Positions 44,771 through 55,896 of a DNA stretch of 64,000 nt are shown here, piece by piece. The DNA is from Aphis gossypii. Taxonomy: Eukaryota > Arthropoda > Insecta > Hemiptera > Aphididae. The stretch's first letter is position 1; each line of letters starts with the position of its first letter. The notes beneath the pieces were generated by a model. That model saw only the letters and a list, made by a program, of their open reading frames with translations. It was not told where the DNA came from and ran no database searches. Made by a program: the position numbers and the translations under genes. Where the stretch lies: contig NC_065531.1 in the NCBI RefSeq assembly GCF_020184175.1, positions 23,705,213 to 23,769,212 of the forward strand, written 5' to 3'.

Positions 44771-46972
44771 TTAGCATTTGCCATTATTACAAAAAACTGC
44801 GGCACCGATGAAGAAGGCCAAGACGACGTCGACAGCATTTGCCAATATTCCGCTGCTACAAATTCAGGCTGCTATGGAGATAGAGAAGTTGAGTGTGGAC
44901 AATCTGGTTCACGTCACACAGCTGTTGACGGATTTCAAACTGAAGGTGGGATCGCAATTTCACATTTCAGTTTGGATAGTTTTGATATCAATATGGCACC
45001 CGGAACATTTTTCCACACTGATGAACCCAAAGAAATGGACGACTACGAATCTGGCCCGCGACGAGCTACTGGAGGAATGCAATATGGAGGATACTCCAAT
45101 GAGAGACAGAATCAAGGCCTTGTTGCTCGTGGCTCGCCAATTTATGAGCACATGCTTAGAAGAATTGTCGATAGAATTTGTGACATCGATTTTCGAGGAA
45201 ATGATCGATACATCAGCGACGTTATTGTCCCCCGTGGACCTAACGGAGTTGATGAAGTTACTAAAGAGTTACAAAATATGTTGCGACAATACCCATCAAA
45301 GCTCCCAGCCATCGTCACAGCCCATGGCGACCATGTCCATTGCGTCCACGTCTGCCGACAGTCAAACTCGACTTGTCGGTGTTTATGGTTGCAACGATCC
45401 GTCCTCTATCGCCAACATGGACGACGACGCCTTCGAAGACGCGTTTGGGCGATACGCCTCACGTCATCGGACTGGGAAAGTATCGTGCGATATTTTTCTA
45501 CAGACGGCCGGGAACCCCAACAAATTGACGGCGTCGGTTCCTATGGAGGATTACGTGGTGGACGCAATTTTATACAAGTATGTAGTACAAAATTATTTGC
45601 AATATGTTCGTAAATCGTATCTAAAAGAAGTGTTCATATCAAGCATGAGAAAAAAATACGGGCCATCGTATCAATTTAACGTCGTTCACTATAAAAAATA
45701 TAAATTTCAAACTACAGAAGTTGACATTTTGTACAACAGACATTTGCCCAGTGTACGCAATTACGAAAATAAAACTAAATTTAGGAATCATAAAAACTAT
45801 TATGAACCGTTTGAACCTAAACCATTCAGTATTCATTTAAACCAACTCATTTATAATATGTCTGAAAAATTAAAAATATATAATGGCACTAGAAAAATGA
45901 TTGCTCCGGAAAAATGTCAATTTTGTTTGTATCAGCACTTTAGGGAAAATACACATCGTAATAGAAATTTGGTAAAATTATCCTATCCGTTTTTAAATCA
46001 AGCCACTTATGATGATATATTCGACCACATGTACGATCCTAATTATATGGATAATATTGACTTTTCGTAAATTTAGGAAGTCAGATCTCGAAGGACTCAG
46101 GGAAATGAAGGAAATGTGGAAGTATGCGTCAATGAAATGCCGAACGACGTTCCCAGAGAGCTCGGTGCATTTGCAGAATATCAAGACGGCAATGCGATCC
46201 ACTCTTCCTTTGATGAAGACTTCGGACACGTTGAGGGAGGTTCCAGTGTCAAACCAGTATGCGTGTACCCAACGTCGCTGAAAAATTTGTTGTACCACTA
46301 TCCTTGTTGCCCACCCGACGCGTTCACGAATATCAAAGAATTTTATTTGAATAGTTAATTAAATAGTATATTGGAAGAGGATAAAAAGTGTAAAGTAGCT
46401 CTTAGGAATTGGTGCGCTATTATACGGGACTGGAGTATCAACGAATTTGTAGAATACTATAATAAACCCAATGTAAAACCGTATTTCAACGCATATGCTA
46501 GGGGGCTTGGAACAGTTTATTATGATATCGAAAAATCCGTTTCAATAGCTTCCGAATTATTGATGTATCAATTTGAAAATAACGACGGTCTTGTTTGTCG
46601 ATTTTTGCAAACTCTAGTCAATATATTGGATACAAAAATTCCAAAAAGAAATAGCATGCTAATACATTCTCCTCCGAGCGCGGGCAAAAATTTTTTTTTC
46701 GACGCCGTAGCCGCCTTTTTTTTGAATTACGGTATGTTCGGAACTGCCAACAAAACGAATAATTTTAGTTTTTCCGATGGCGACGGCAAACGTCTCGTCA
46801 TATGGAACGAACCCAATTACGAGGTGTATCATTTGGAAAAAATGAAGGAGCTATTAGGAGGGGATATTACCAGAGTGCATGTTAAATATAAAAACGATGT
46901 CCCCCTACAAGGCCCCCCGATAATATTATTGACCAATCACTATTTGTCAATAATCAATGACCCGTCATTCGA
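44771..46972 (+). pseudogene. Endogenous densovirus NS region (NS1, with overlapping NS2-like frame)
   Basis: Flanked by AAGG on both sides (44767-44770, 46973-46976). Frame 2 (to 45613) contains an HUH-type nuclease motif, His-Val-His at 45332-45340, with a Cys-rich stretch after it. A second frame (44778-46070, 430 codons) is open across the same DNA and probably encodes an NS2-like protein first and then the NS1 middle part, with a Cys/His cluster (CQFC...H) near 45920. The helicase lies at 46371-46972: Walker A PPSAGKN about 46671, Walker B VIWNEPN about 46800. Breaks: frame change between HUH and helicase around 45480-45560, stops at 46068, 46074 and 46356, truncation after NDPSFE. Nearly identical helicase text to the NS1 at 23383-23923. 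Confidence 0.8.
44778..45480 (+). pseudogene. NS2-like frame overlapping NS1
   Basis: Open from ATG 44778 in a different frame from the HUH-bearing NS1 frame. It is acidic-helical in character (LLTDFKLKV, DRIKALLLVARQF). Densoviruses commonly encode a second NS protein overlapping NS1. Function not recognised; the exact end of the separate NS2 part is uncertain because the frame later merges with NS1. Confidence 0.5.
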
Positions 46973-47219
46973 AAGGTGTTTCAAAAGTATTAAAACATAT
47001 CCATTAGATTATGAATCAAATAAAAAAGCGTGGATGACGAGTGCATGGTTTGAAAAATGACTGTCTAATTTTGATAAAAAAATGAGTTTAAAAAGGAAAA
47101 AAGTACTCCTCTTAATTGACAATTGTACTGCTCATAATACAAAAAAGAAATTCAATTCTATTAAAGTAGAATTTCTTCCACCAAATACGACATCACTACT
47201 TCAGCCAATGGACCAAGGC

Positions 47220-48721
47220 AGGGCCGGACCGAGAGCCTGGCAAGGTGGGCGCTTGCCAGGGGCGCAAAATATCGAGTAGAAATGGGAGTGCAAAATTTGA
47301 TATCATCAAATTAGAATTTTAAAATCCAAACCAAAATATTTTAATGTGTTAATATCTATAGATATGTTAGTTGCGACCTGATTAATACTGCGATAATTGT
47401 GTTGTAAATATAAATTTATATTTTTATGATTAAACAACACATTTATTATTGAAAAAAAATAGTTTTAATTTACGACGATCGACGATAACTGTTACCGAAT
47501 GATATCGTATAGGCCATAGGGAATATAGTTTATTTGTAATAATGTATATATTTCTACATATTGTATTGAAATCAGTAAGACATATTAATACGTTTCCCTC
47601 GGCCGACAATAATGAAAATAGAACAACTATGATAATATTATGTGTATCTATGTGAAATGGTAATCAGTTTTAAATTGACCAAACTAATATTATTAAAGAC
47701 TAAAATAAACTATATACAACAATACCCACACACTGTAACGTAAAAAATCTTATTATTATAATACGATTATGATTATACTGTTATTTTAATAATATCGACA
47801 GTCGATTGAGTGAGTTATACTAAATCTACGCTCTAAAGCAGTGAAGTCTTAAAAAGAACAAGGTAAATATTTTTAATATCTAATAGAATATATTGAAAAT
47901 TTAACGATTCTGAATATTTTTTAGTATTAAAAAATTGATCATTTTTCTTGTTAGATTTTATTATTTTATTTTTATTTATGCAGAATTGCTCAAATTTGTA
48001 TACTTTAAATTTAAGAACATAAATAATATAATTACACATTTTATTGATTTAATTAGTAAAACAAATATACAAAATTACAAACTAATAGTTGAGTTCTTGA
48101 GTTTAAATAGAAAATATAAAACTGACATAGTATTTAATTATCTAATTTTATTAGTTGAGCTATTGTCGTATTGACTGTTTTTATTATTTTAACATTAGGT
48201 TACCTATTAAATATGCCCCCCACAAAAAAAATCCTTCTGGAGCGTGGTTTGAGAAAAAAAGGCAAGAAAGAGAGAAAAACAATATCAAATCATCCGTAAT
48301 GTTAAGTAGCTGGATAAATAAAAATACCAAACAAAAAAAAGACAATGCACCGTCAACTAGTTTATTAATTCACAATGTTGAAAAAGACGAATATTTAAAT
48401 GATAATTTGAAAAGTATTGAAATTGAAAGTTTAATTGATGACTGTTTTAATTTAACTGAAGATAGTACACAGAATAATGATAATAATGAACCTATAACTA
48501 ACCAAGAAAATAATGAACTTGACGTAAATTTTAATGATCCTGGATGTTGGCCGACTATGACTTCTAGATTTAGAGATTTCATTGTCGAAAGAGGACCATA
48601 TCTTATGGATCAAAATAATTATTTTCCAGTAAATGATGATGGCAGACATTTTGACGGTAAATGGTTTTATAAATTTTTAAATAACGGAGAAAAAGTTCGA
48701 AGACAATGGCTATTATACACA
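47220..48721 (+). mobile_element. hAT element, 5' part
   Basis: Begins CAGGGCCGGACCGAG, a hAT-type terminus, inside the Tigger transposase. It carries the start of a hAT transposase and is cut at 48721 by another remnant. No right end or duplication found. Confidence 0.55.
48212..48721 (+). pseudogene. hAT transposase N-terminal fragment
   Basis: Starts near ATG 48212, with a one-base shift at the A run 48224-48231. The KKNPSGAWFEKKRQER block is the usual N-terminus of this hAT group, followed by an acidic Asn-rich linker and a zinc-finger-associated block (FPVNDDGRHFDGKWFYKF). The catalytic and dimerisation domains are absent; truncated at 48721. Confidence 0.65.
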
Positions 48722-49440
48722 TAGGCGAATCTAGGAATTCATAGCAGGGTGTGCCTTTACCTCAAAAAGGCCCTCTGTAGTTCAAAATACCTCTCAGTTA
48801 TCACACGTTTAAAATATGTTTCCCATTTGAAATCACAATATTAATAATATTAAATAATATTAAGATGAATTTTTATTATCTAGTTTAGATGCTATTTTTC
48901 GTGCTGTAAAATATACATGTTATGTTTCAAAATTATTCAATTTAATAAACTACAACTATTGCAAAGTTCAATATATGTTACTCAGTTATTTTTTTTGGAC
49001 ATATGTCTACCAACAATTAAATTGTTAATCAATTATGAAATTCTTTGAAGTTTAATACCTATAACATCTTAATTTTATTATCATTAATAACAAAGAAATG
49101 CATTAATATATAACTTAATTTTATTATAATTTAAAAAAGAATTGTATCAAATATATAATATAACTGGTAGTAATTAACAACTATTTTTATAGGTACATTT
49201 TATAAAATTAGTCTTCTTTGGTTAGGAGTCATAACTTTGAACTCTTCAATTACATTATTTATGTCCACTGAGTTAGTTAATTCCTGCTCCACAAATAAAA
49301 ATAAGAGAGATTCTAAGCGATCTTGAGACATAGTGGACCTTAACTTAGACTTAACAATAGTCATTTTTGAAAAAATACGCTCACATCCACAACTAGTTAC
49401 GGGTATCACTACAAACATTGATAATAAGTAGTATATATTT
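48722..49440 (-). mobile_element. Second hAT remnant, 3' part
   Basis: The left edge reads TAGGCGAATCTAGGAATTC, like the common hAT terminus (ATAGGCGGATC...). It holds the last part of a hAT transposase on the minus strand; the 5' part is missing. Confidence 0.5.
49200..49440 (-). pseudogene. hAT transposase C-terminal (dimerisation) fragment
   Basis: Reads VTSCGCERIFSKMTIVKSKL, then QDRLESLLFLFVEQEL and a short tail ending PNQRRLIL. This is the hATC dimerisation region at the end of hAT transposases. Upstream coding is lost. Confidence 0.75.
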
Positions 49441-49859
49441 GTATGTTCTGAGCACTTTTTTTACAGGGAGATTTCTTCATTTCAAGGGGGCATTTCTACA
49501 TGCTCCACCGTGTAACAAAAATCTCAAAAAACCTTAATGTATGTTCTGAGCACTTTTTCACGGTAGTCAATTTTTTTTTTAGATGGAATAATATCGCTAA
49601 CTCAGATTTAATGTGTAACATAATACGGTGTTAACACAATACGGTACCTATAACAATCTGACTACTAAAAGTAACAATTTACAATTTATTTATTACTTAT
49701 ACATGTTGGCTACACTGAGCTGTAATTCTTTAGTAACAAAATTATTTTTTCTTTACATTTTAATAACTAATTAACCATCGTTAAACCAAGTTGTGTTTTA
49801 TGTTTATTTTTTCTATCTCTTAAGAATATATTTTTTATAGTAATACATTTTGATTTTCA
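49441..49859. other. Non-coding, short direct repeat
   Basis: TATGTTCTGAGCACTTTTT occurs at about 49441 and 49541, a 100-bp direct repeat. The rest is AT-rich and precedes the Maverick BIR gene. No terminal repeat of the Maverick was recognised. Confidence 0.4.
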
Positions 49860-50267
49860 ATGCCATTTAAAAAAATGAACTTACAAAAAACTAGCAATGA
49901 CATTTCTTCATTAGTTTCTTTAGTACGAAACAAATCATTCCCAACATATCCGGAATACATTACATTTACATCCAGATTAAAAACGTATGATATATTACCA
50001 TCAAAAATACCTCAAAATAAATATTTATTGGCTGATTGTGGTTTCATATACAGAGGAGTAAAAGACGTTGTAGAATGTTTTTCCTGCGGACTTGTCTTAC
50101 ACGATTGGAAAAAAGATGATATACCATGGATTGAACACTCGAGACATAATCCGGAATGTGTATATGTATTATTATCAAAAGGAAATCACTTTGTTGAATA
50201 TGTAAAAACCAAATGCGGAAAAGCTAAATGTAATTGTGAAATTGAATCATATGATACCACTTGTTAG
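49860..50267 (+). CDS. Single-BIR domain protein (135 aa)
   Basis: An intact frame. The BIR zinc site fits the consensus exactly: Cys73, Cys76, His93 and Cys100 (C-x2-C-x16-H-x6-C), with the usual preceding LADCGFIYRG and CFSCG text. No RING or second BIR; the C-terminus is short with a Cys-rich tail (CGKAKCNC). BIR domains belong to inhibitor-of-apoptosis (IAP) proteins that bind caspases or their regulators. Cellular and viral IAPs both exist, and capture of BIR genes by DNA viruses is known. Here it is the leftmost gene of a Maverick. It is one of the few open genes of this element, so it could have been captured by the element or retained by the host. Confidence 0.8.
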   Translation: MPFKKMNLQKTSNDISSLVSLVRNKSFPTYPEYITFTSRLKTYDILPSKIPQNKYLLADCGFIYRGVKDVVECFSCGLVLHDWKKDDIPWIEHSRHNPECVYVLLSKGNHFVEYVKTKCGKAKCNCEIESYDTTC

Positions 50268-50529
50268 TATATTAAGATTTATAAAAAAAAAAAATGTTAT
50301 ATAATAGGTATCGAATAAATTATCGAATTCTATTAAACAACTTAAATGTGTTATTATTCAATCCTTTATCTTGTAAATACGTGACCTAATGGATAAGGCG
50401 TGAAGTTCTGTTTAAATAATATAAGGTTTAATTTCAGGTTTGATGCAAATTAATGTAAGTATATAATAATTAATAATTCTTCTCACCCACCCTCCACACT
50501 TATCAATTAGGTCACGTATTTACTTTACA

Positions 50530-50561
<32 letters not shown>

Positions 50562-50755
50562 AGTCATAGAGTATAATTTATAGGGGGGACGTCTCTATAT
50601 ACTCTATGATTTTAGTATAAAATGTTGTTATATTTAGCAATATTATCAGTATATGATAAACACTCTAACAATCATAACACTACTTCAACAAACGTAATTC
50701 ATTAGAATAAAAAAAAAAAAAAATCTATAAGAATTTAAAGACCGCTAGCTACAAT

Positions 50756-51370
50756 ATGATTTCACCAGTTGTTTCAAAGTCAGTATTCGAAATTCGACTG
50801 TATGGTAAAAAAAGTGTAACAGTTGGATTGCTTGTTAACAAAAAGATTTCAATCGTTATATTATTAGAATGTAAAATAACTAAAAAGATTTTAAACCTTG
50901 ATCTTGAACAATGGCTTACATTAATGTGTGAAAATAATTACAATACAATTATCGATAATCTGCAAACTCGATGTAAAGTGTAAGAATAACTGACAATTTA
51001 AGTTATTCTGTTAATGTGAAACAGTCTTCAATTATATTACATTCTAATGAAAATTATATTACTTTATCACATACCGATTTACACCGTTTGAAACAATTGC
51101 AACACTGTATTGATTTATATATTATTGAAAAACAAAAAAAAATTGTTAAGTTATCAAAAGACTTTTGACACGGCATATTCACTAATTATGGCAGATGTAA
51201 ATGGGTTACCTTTTTCTTGTCGTCGGAATGAATTTACAAACCAATATATTCAGAATTATGACTTAAGTTATAGTAATATGGAGTCTAACGATATTTCTTT
51301 TATGTATGAATTATTACAGTATCATTATAACTCACTATCAGATATGATATTACAAGACTTAGTAGTCTAA
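50756..51370 (+). pseudogene. Unknown Maverick gene with two frame changes
   Basis: Open pieces 50756-50983, a middle stretch in another frame to about 51165, and 51110-51370. Together they would be about 200 codons with protein-like composition and no known motif. Shifts near 50985 and 51150. No family recognised; position between the BIR gene and a divergent gene suggests a Maverick accessory gene. Confidence 0.4.
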
Positions 51371-51646
51371 TTTTTTTTTTTTTTTTTCAATCAGCTGTTA
51401 ACCAGTAATTATATATAGTTTTTGTTTTATATACATAAATAAAATATAATATAATATAATATTTAATTGATATACGATGTGAGATGATGGTATAAAAAAA
51501 ATAAAACAAGTATATTTAAACTGAAAATTTTTTTTTTTATTTTACATAGTACCACCTATTATATATTCAAATTTTTTTTCTACTGTCATTAATAAATACA
51601 TTATTATGTCTTTGATAATTTAGATCTTGTTATCTTCCTCTTTGGA
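51371..51646. other. AT-rich spacer
   Basis: Long T and A runs; nothing recognised. Confidence 0.4.
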
Positions 51647-52735
51647 TCAGTCATAAAGCGCGTGAATTTTTTGTACAACCTCTGTTAAATTATTCTTAAG
51701 TTCTTGATCTTTTGTTTGATCGGTTATCGTTACTTTAAGGCTACATTCAGCATGTTTCCATCTATAAAAAAAAAAATAAAAAAAAAAAAAATAAATAATT
51801 TTTTTTTATTTTTTTAATCTTACTGTAATATGATTATTAAAAAAAAAATGTATTACAAGTATATTATATTAGACTCTGGGTAAAGCGGATAACTGTACAT
51901 AGTGAATAATGTTAATACATTTTTGAATATTGGTGATTAAATAATAAAGAGCATATAAGTTGTCAACAATGTGTACCGTCTTTGTATGGATAATGATTTA
52001 ATATCATTCACTAGTTTACATTCGTTATAAAAGCGTTTATCCGAAAATAGTCCTGGTCTCTCCGTATATAAATAATATAATATATTATATTACCTGTTCT
52101 TGCTATCAACATTCTTAATATTTTTGATCTTATAGTGACTGATGGTCCAGTACTCGGAACTTCTTTCATCAGTTGGGATTTAACATTTATCAGATCATCA
52201 TCTTGTTTTACCGTAATAGTATTTATGATATCAGTTTCAATCTTTTCATTTTGTAGTAATTTTTCAATATTATCCAAATATGAAATATTCAAAAAAAAAA
52301 AAAAAAAAAAAAATGTAAAATTTACTTTACTGTAAATGTTTTGTTTTACTTACTTTTTTAGCCATTGTTTTATTCTTATTTGATTTGACTTGTTTTATAT
52401 TTTTATTACGTATGTCTTTTTTCGTCGATTTAAATGATTTAACCTCATCATTTATACTCATATTGTTATAATCGTTCTGAAATAAAATAAAATTTGGTAA
52501 CTAAAAATCTAATAAAATATATACGCTACACCTATTTATTTATATCTTTAAGTACGAGTATAATACCTCGAACCAACATAGTTCAGTATTATACAAATAA
52601 AAAAAAATTGTACTTAGTCATCTTAAAATTTTACCAATAATTATAAATTATATAAAAAACATATTATTTTGTACTTACATCACTATCGTTCATCGATTCT
52701 TCGTTACTACTATTTACTGAGCTAACAAATGACAT
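51647..52735 (-). CDS. Spliced unknown gene (four exon-like pieces)
   Basis: Exon-like pieces on the minus strand: 52735-52679 (ATG start), 52476-52354, 52241-52094, 51761-51647 (TGA). All have GT-AG borders; the first two junctions are in phase, the last is off by one base, so one border or base is wrong or the gene is decayed. The product is Ser/Asn-rich at the start, Lys-rich in the middle (nuclear-signal-like KKDIRNKNIKQVK) and amphipathic at the end. Not recognised. Introns are uncommon in Maverick core genes. Confidence 0.4.
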
Positions 52736-52939
52736 TTTTTTTTTTTATTTTTTTTTATTCAGTTATAACTTGTAGCTATTAAATGGACTTACGTACTTTC
52801 TCTAAAAGTGACTTGCTATTTGTATTTAGTGATATATTTTATACATTTCAGTTGAAGCATACTGAAACGGAAAGGGTAAAATTATATTGTTTGATAGAGA
52901 TGGTAAATTATGTGCGACTATATTTTTTTATTATTTGAC

Positions 52940-53274
52940 ACCGAATATAATATTTTTATAAATATGCTAATTATTATAATGAAATCACACCGTTCTAAAT
53001 CAAATCAAAATTATGATTATTATTTCATAAGACGGAAATAATATGTAGATTATTATAATGAGATCACACCACTCTAAATCAAACCTAAATTATAATAATT
53101 ATTATTTCGAAAAGTACCGAGAGTAAATGTGCCGTATCATATCATTCACCTCACACTGCTCAGCACATAGACGACACACGGAAATTTTTTAATATTTCAA
53201 CTTTTCAAAGAACATTGTAAGTATATATCATTAAACGTAAAATATAAAATAGGTAGTTATAAATCTAAGTTAAC

Positions 53275-53305
<31 letters not shown>

Positions 53306-53460
53306 ATATAATATCAACAGTTTTATCGTAAACATTGAACAACGGTCTCACAAACTTATAATATATCATACCACATCACGACGCTCAACACAAACACACA
53401 CGGAAAAAGTTCATTTTTTTTTTCAAATATTTCAACTTCACAAAATATCAATGTAAGTAT
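52940..53460 (+). repeat. Duplicated leader/promoter-like blocks
   Basis: Two pairs. A block with AATGARATCACACCRYTCTAAATCAA is repeated at about 52970 and 53050. A block with ACACACGGAAA, then ATTTCAACTT and a GTAAGTATATATCATTA donor is repeated at about 53170-53236 and 53400-53470. The second looks like a duplicated non-coding first exon with splice donor, feeding the gene at 53618 (acceptor TTACAG at 53612-53617). Confidence 0.5.
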
Positions 53461-53617
53461 ATATCATTAGTATAGATATTATTTTTAAAAAAAAATATAG
53501 ACAGATAGGTGTACGTTACATATAGAATGATTCAAACGAATACATGCACATTATTATTGTAGGTATACGTGTACAATATTCAATTAAAAACTGTTTTTTA
53601 AAAATATAAATTACAGT

Positions 53618-54100
53618 ATGTCTTCAATCGTTTCAAACAATACACGGGATAGAAAAATCAACAATATTCTAGAATCTTTAGAATATTATCTTACTAACCC
53701 AGAAATCACCTTTAGATATGTAGGAGATTATTACCCATTTATGGTAAAGGATCATATATTAAATATTTTAACCGATCCACTTCGAATTTACATTAGTTGA
53801 ACTGTGTATACAAAATGTAGAACCCAAAAGTGGTGTAGCAGTGCATGTTATCATGATGAAAGATCTGGCGGTTTTCAAACTTATTACAATTCTATATACC
53901 AGTTTGTTCGATTTAAAGATATAGAAGCGTTTAAAGATTATTGTTATTATACAAAATGTATATTATGTGGTCGGTTTTTAACAAAAGGAGTTTGTTTAGA
54001 AAGTAACCCATTCCCTGCTAGTATTGACGTCGTACCTGTACCCGTAACATATTCAAGTTTTTTTGTTTTAGATATGATGAGAAATATATCTCATCATTAA
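53618..54100 (+). pseudogene. Unknown Cys-rich protein with one in-frame stop
   Basis: One continuous frame of about 160 codons interrupted only by a TGA at 53798. The C-terminal half has Cys/His clusters (WCSSACYH and CILCG) that could bind zinc. No family recognised. Downstream of a likely spliced leader; divergent from the gene at 51647-52735. Confidence 0.5.
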
Positions 54101-54856
54101 AATTTTAACTAACGATAAAACAATTTTTTCTAAGATGTATACATTTTAAAACGTTAATTATATTGTTATTTAGTTTATTGTAAAAACGCTGTTGAATAAT
54201 GATAGTAAAATAAATATTAAAATCGCTACTATTCTTTTAACGATAAACATTATACACAGTTTAAAATAACATTTATTATTATTATTATTATTATTTTTTT
54301 TTTCCTTAATCGAAACCATATTTATCTACCCCTATTATATTTAAACACTTTTAAGGTTATTATTATTATTATAATTATACGCTTTATATATACGAACATT
54401 GTTAATATAATTCTTACAAGATATTATATTTTAATTACTACCTACAAAATGTTGTATAAATTTCAAATAATGTATTATATTTCGTAAAAAAAGAATGAAA
54501 TGACAACTATTAAAACTTATTATGTTTACAAAAACTATGAATTCATATGATTATATTATTAACGTTGAAATCTATAATGTGAAAGATACAATTAATGTTG
54601 AACGTGATTATACATTTAATCACATAAGTTTGAAAAAATACTATGTAGGTACTTGTATCTATGTTTACGTTCAACATTCTTTATTAATATTTTAACTGTG
54701 CTGTAAAAATTTATCGCATAATACGAGTTGAATATAACATATAAAGGAAGAAAATAATATCGTATCGTTTACCATTATTATCGTTCAACAAGCGTTCGTA
54801 TAAACCAAATCCGATCACGTTTGATGACTGTGATTTATCGTTGAATTACAAAAGTA
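54101..54856. other. AT-rich spacer
   Basis: Short trinucleotide and T runs; no gene seen. Confidence 0.4.
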
Positions 54857-55383
54857 CAGTAGAAGCCGCTTATTTTAAATAAATAAAAATAAATATTAGA
54901 AAGAAACACTTTGAGACCAAAGTGAAATGTGTCAATTAACCGATTGTTTCTAATAAGCGATTTGTTAGATTTGTAGTAAACCTCCAATGCACCTGCATTA
55001 TATTTTATTACATTATATTATTAATCAGGTAGAAAATGTGTATTAATTTAAGTATATACACCTGCATTGTAAGCAATAGACCAGAGATCAGAAAAACATG
55101 TTCTTTCCGCCAAATGTTAGCTTTGATTCAGCGGAAACACCTGGTTATATTTACATAGTTCAAAGATCACCAGAGATACATGTTTTCCGCATGTTTTAGC
55201 CACACGCAGCGGAAACAACATGTTAACTAACCTTCGTCTAATTGATTCAAATAACCGATGTACTGTTTCAATAATTCGATTTATTTTAAATGTTCTAATA
55301 TACGGATGATCCGTCCCGGTATATTTTGTTTCAATAACGTGATTGTATCAATAATCCGTGTTTCTAATAATAGGCTTCTACTG
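54857..55383. mobile_element. Mariner/pogo-type MITE (527 bp)
   Basis: TIRs CAGTAGAAGCC and GGCTTCTACTG inside a TA duplication (54855-54856, 55384-55385). The outer 15-30 bp continue as imperfect inverted repeats with TTATT/AATAA. Non-coding. Confidence 0.85.
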
Positions 55384-55441
55384 TATATTAATTATTGAAT
55401 AAAATATTACCATTTACAGTTTCAAAAATAAAAATAATAAA

Positions 55442-55708
55442 ATGGAATCATCTACGTTCATCAAACTACGAATTGAAGAAATGTATGAACGGCGTGAAAC
55501 AAATTTTACCGATGCAGAAGAGGAAGAAAAGATACACAAAGAAAAAATAAGAATAATAAACCAAATTATTAAAAAATTAAAAGATGAAAAAAAACAACTT
55601 AAACTTAACTATGAAAAATCACAATATGCATTATTTAAATCTGAATTAAATATACGCAATTGTTTAAATTCGCTGCACAAACAATTAGAATCTTTGAATC
55701 TAGACTAA
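55442..55708 (+). CDS. Small coiled-coil protein (88 aa)
   Basis: ATG 55442 to TAA. Charged, Glu/Lys-rich, almost entirely predicted helix with heptads (about residues 25-80). It lies between a spacer and the polymerase gene of the Maverick, plus strand. No known family; could be a small Maverick accessory protein. Confidence 0.45.
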   Translation: MESSTFIKLRIEEMYERRETNFTDAEEEEKIHKEKIRIINQIIKKLKDEKKQLKLNYEKSQYALFKSELNIRNCLNSLHKQLESLNLD

Positions 55709-55762
55709 AACTATTCTAAAACTTTGCTATATTTATCATATAATAATATACATTAAATAATA

Positions 55763-55800
55763 TAATGAAATGAATATGAATATGAATATGAATATGAACA
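55763..55800. repeat. (ATGAAT)n microsatellite
   Basis: Six or so imperfect hexamer units followed downstream by an ATT/T tract. Confidence 0.85.
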
Positions 55801-55896
55801 ATTAATGTATTATTATTATTATTATTTTTTTTTTTTAATATAAATTTATTTACAGTTACATAATGAAAAAGAAATACAATTACTAAACGTAGACGG

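Larger units (their letters stand above)
44096..47218 (+). pseudogene. Tigger transposase, split by viral DNA
   Basis: Coding pieces are 44096-44770 and 46977-47218, in the same gene order. The N-terminal part has a CENP-B type helix-turn-helix and a second DNA-binding helix region (WFIQCRDLNIPI, KASQGWLSNWKIR). The catalytic Asp is in VYNVDETGLFY, the second Asp in VLLLIDNC and the third in QPMDQG, where the hAT cuts in. Breaks: TAA at 44198, TGA at 47058 (where Trp is expected), the viral insertion between GKSAR and CFKS, and the hAT truncation. Confidence 0.8.
43834..47219 (+). mobile_element. Tigger/pogo-type DNA transposon, interrupted
   Basis: The left end CAGTCGAGTCTCGATAACTC follows a TA dinucleotide, the terminus and target typical of Tigger elements. 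It carries a pogo-type transposase gene on the plus strand. The right TIR is missing: the copy is cut at 47219 by a hAT element. Densovirus sequence (44771-46972) lies inside it. Confidence 0.75.
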
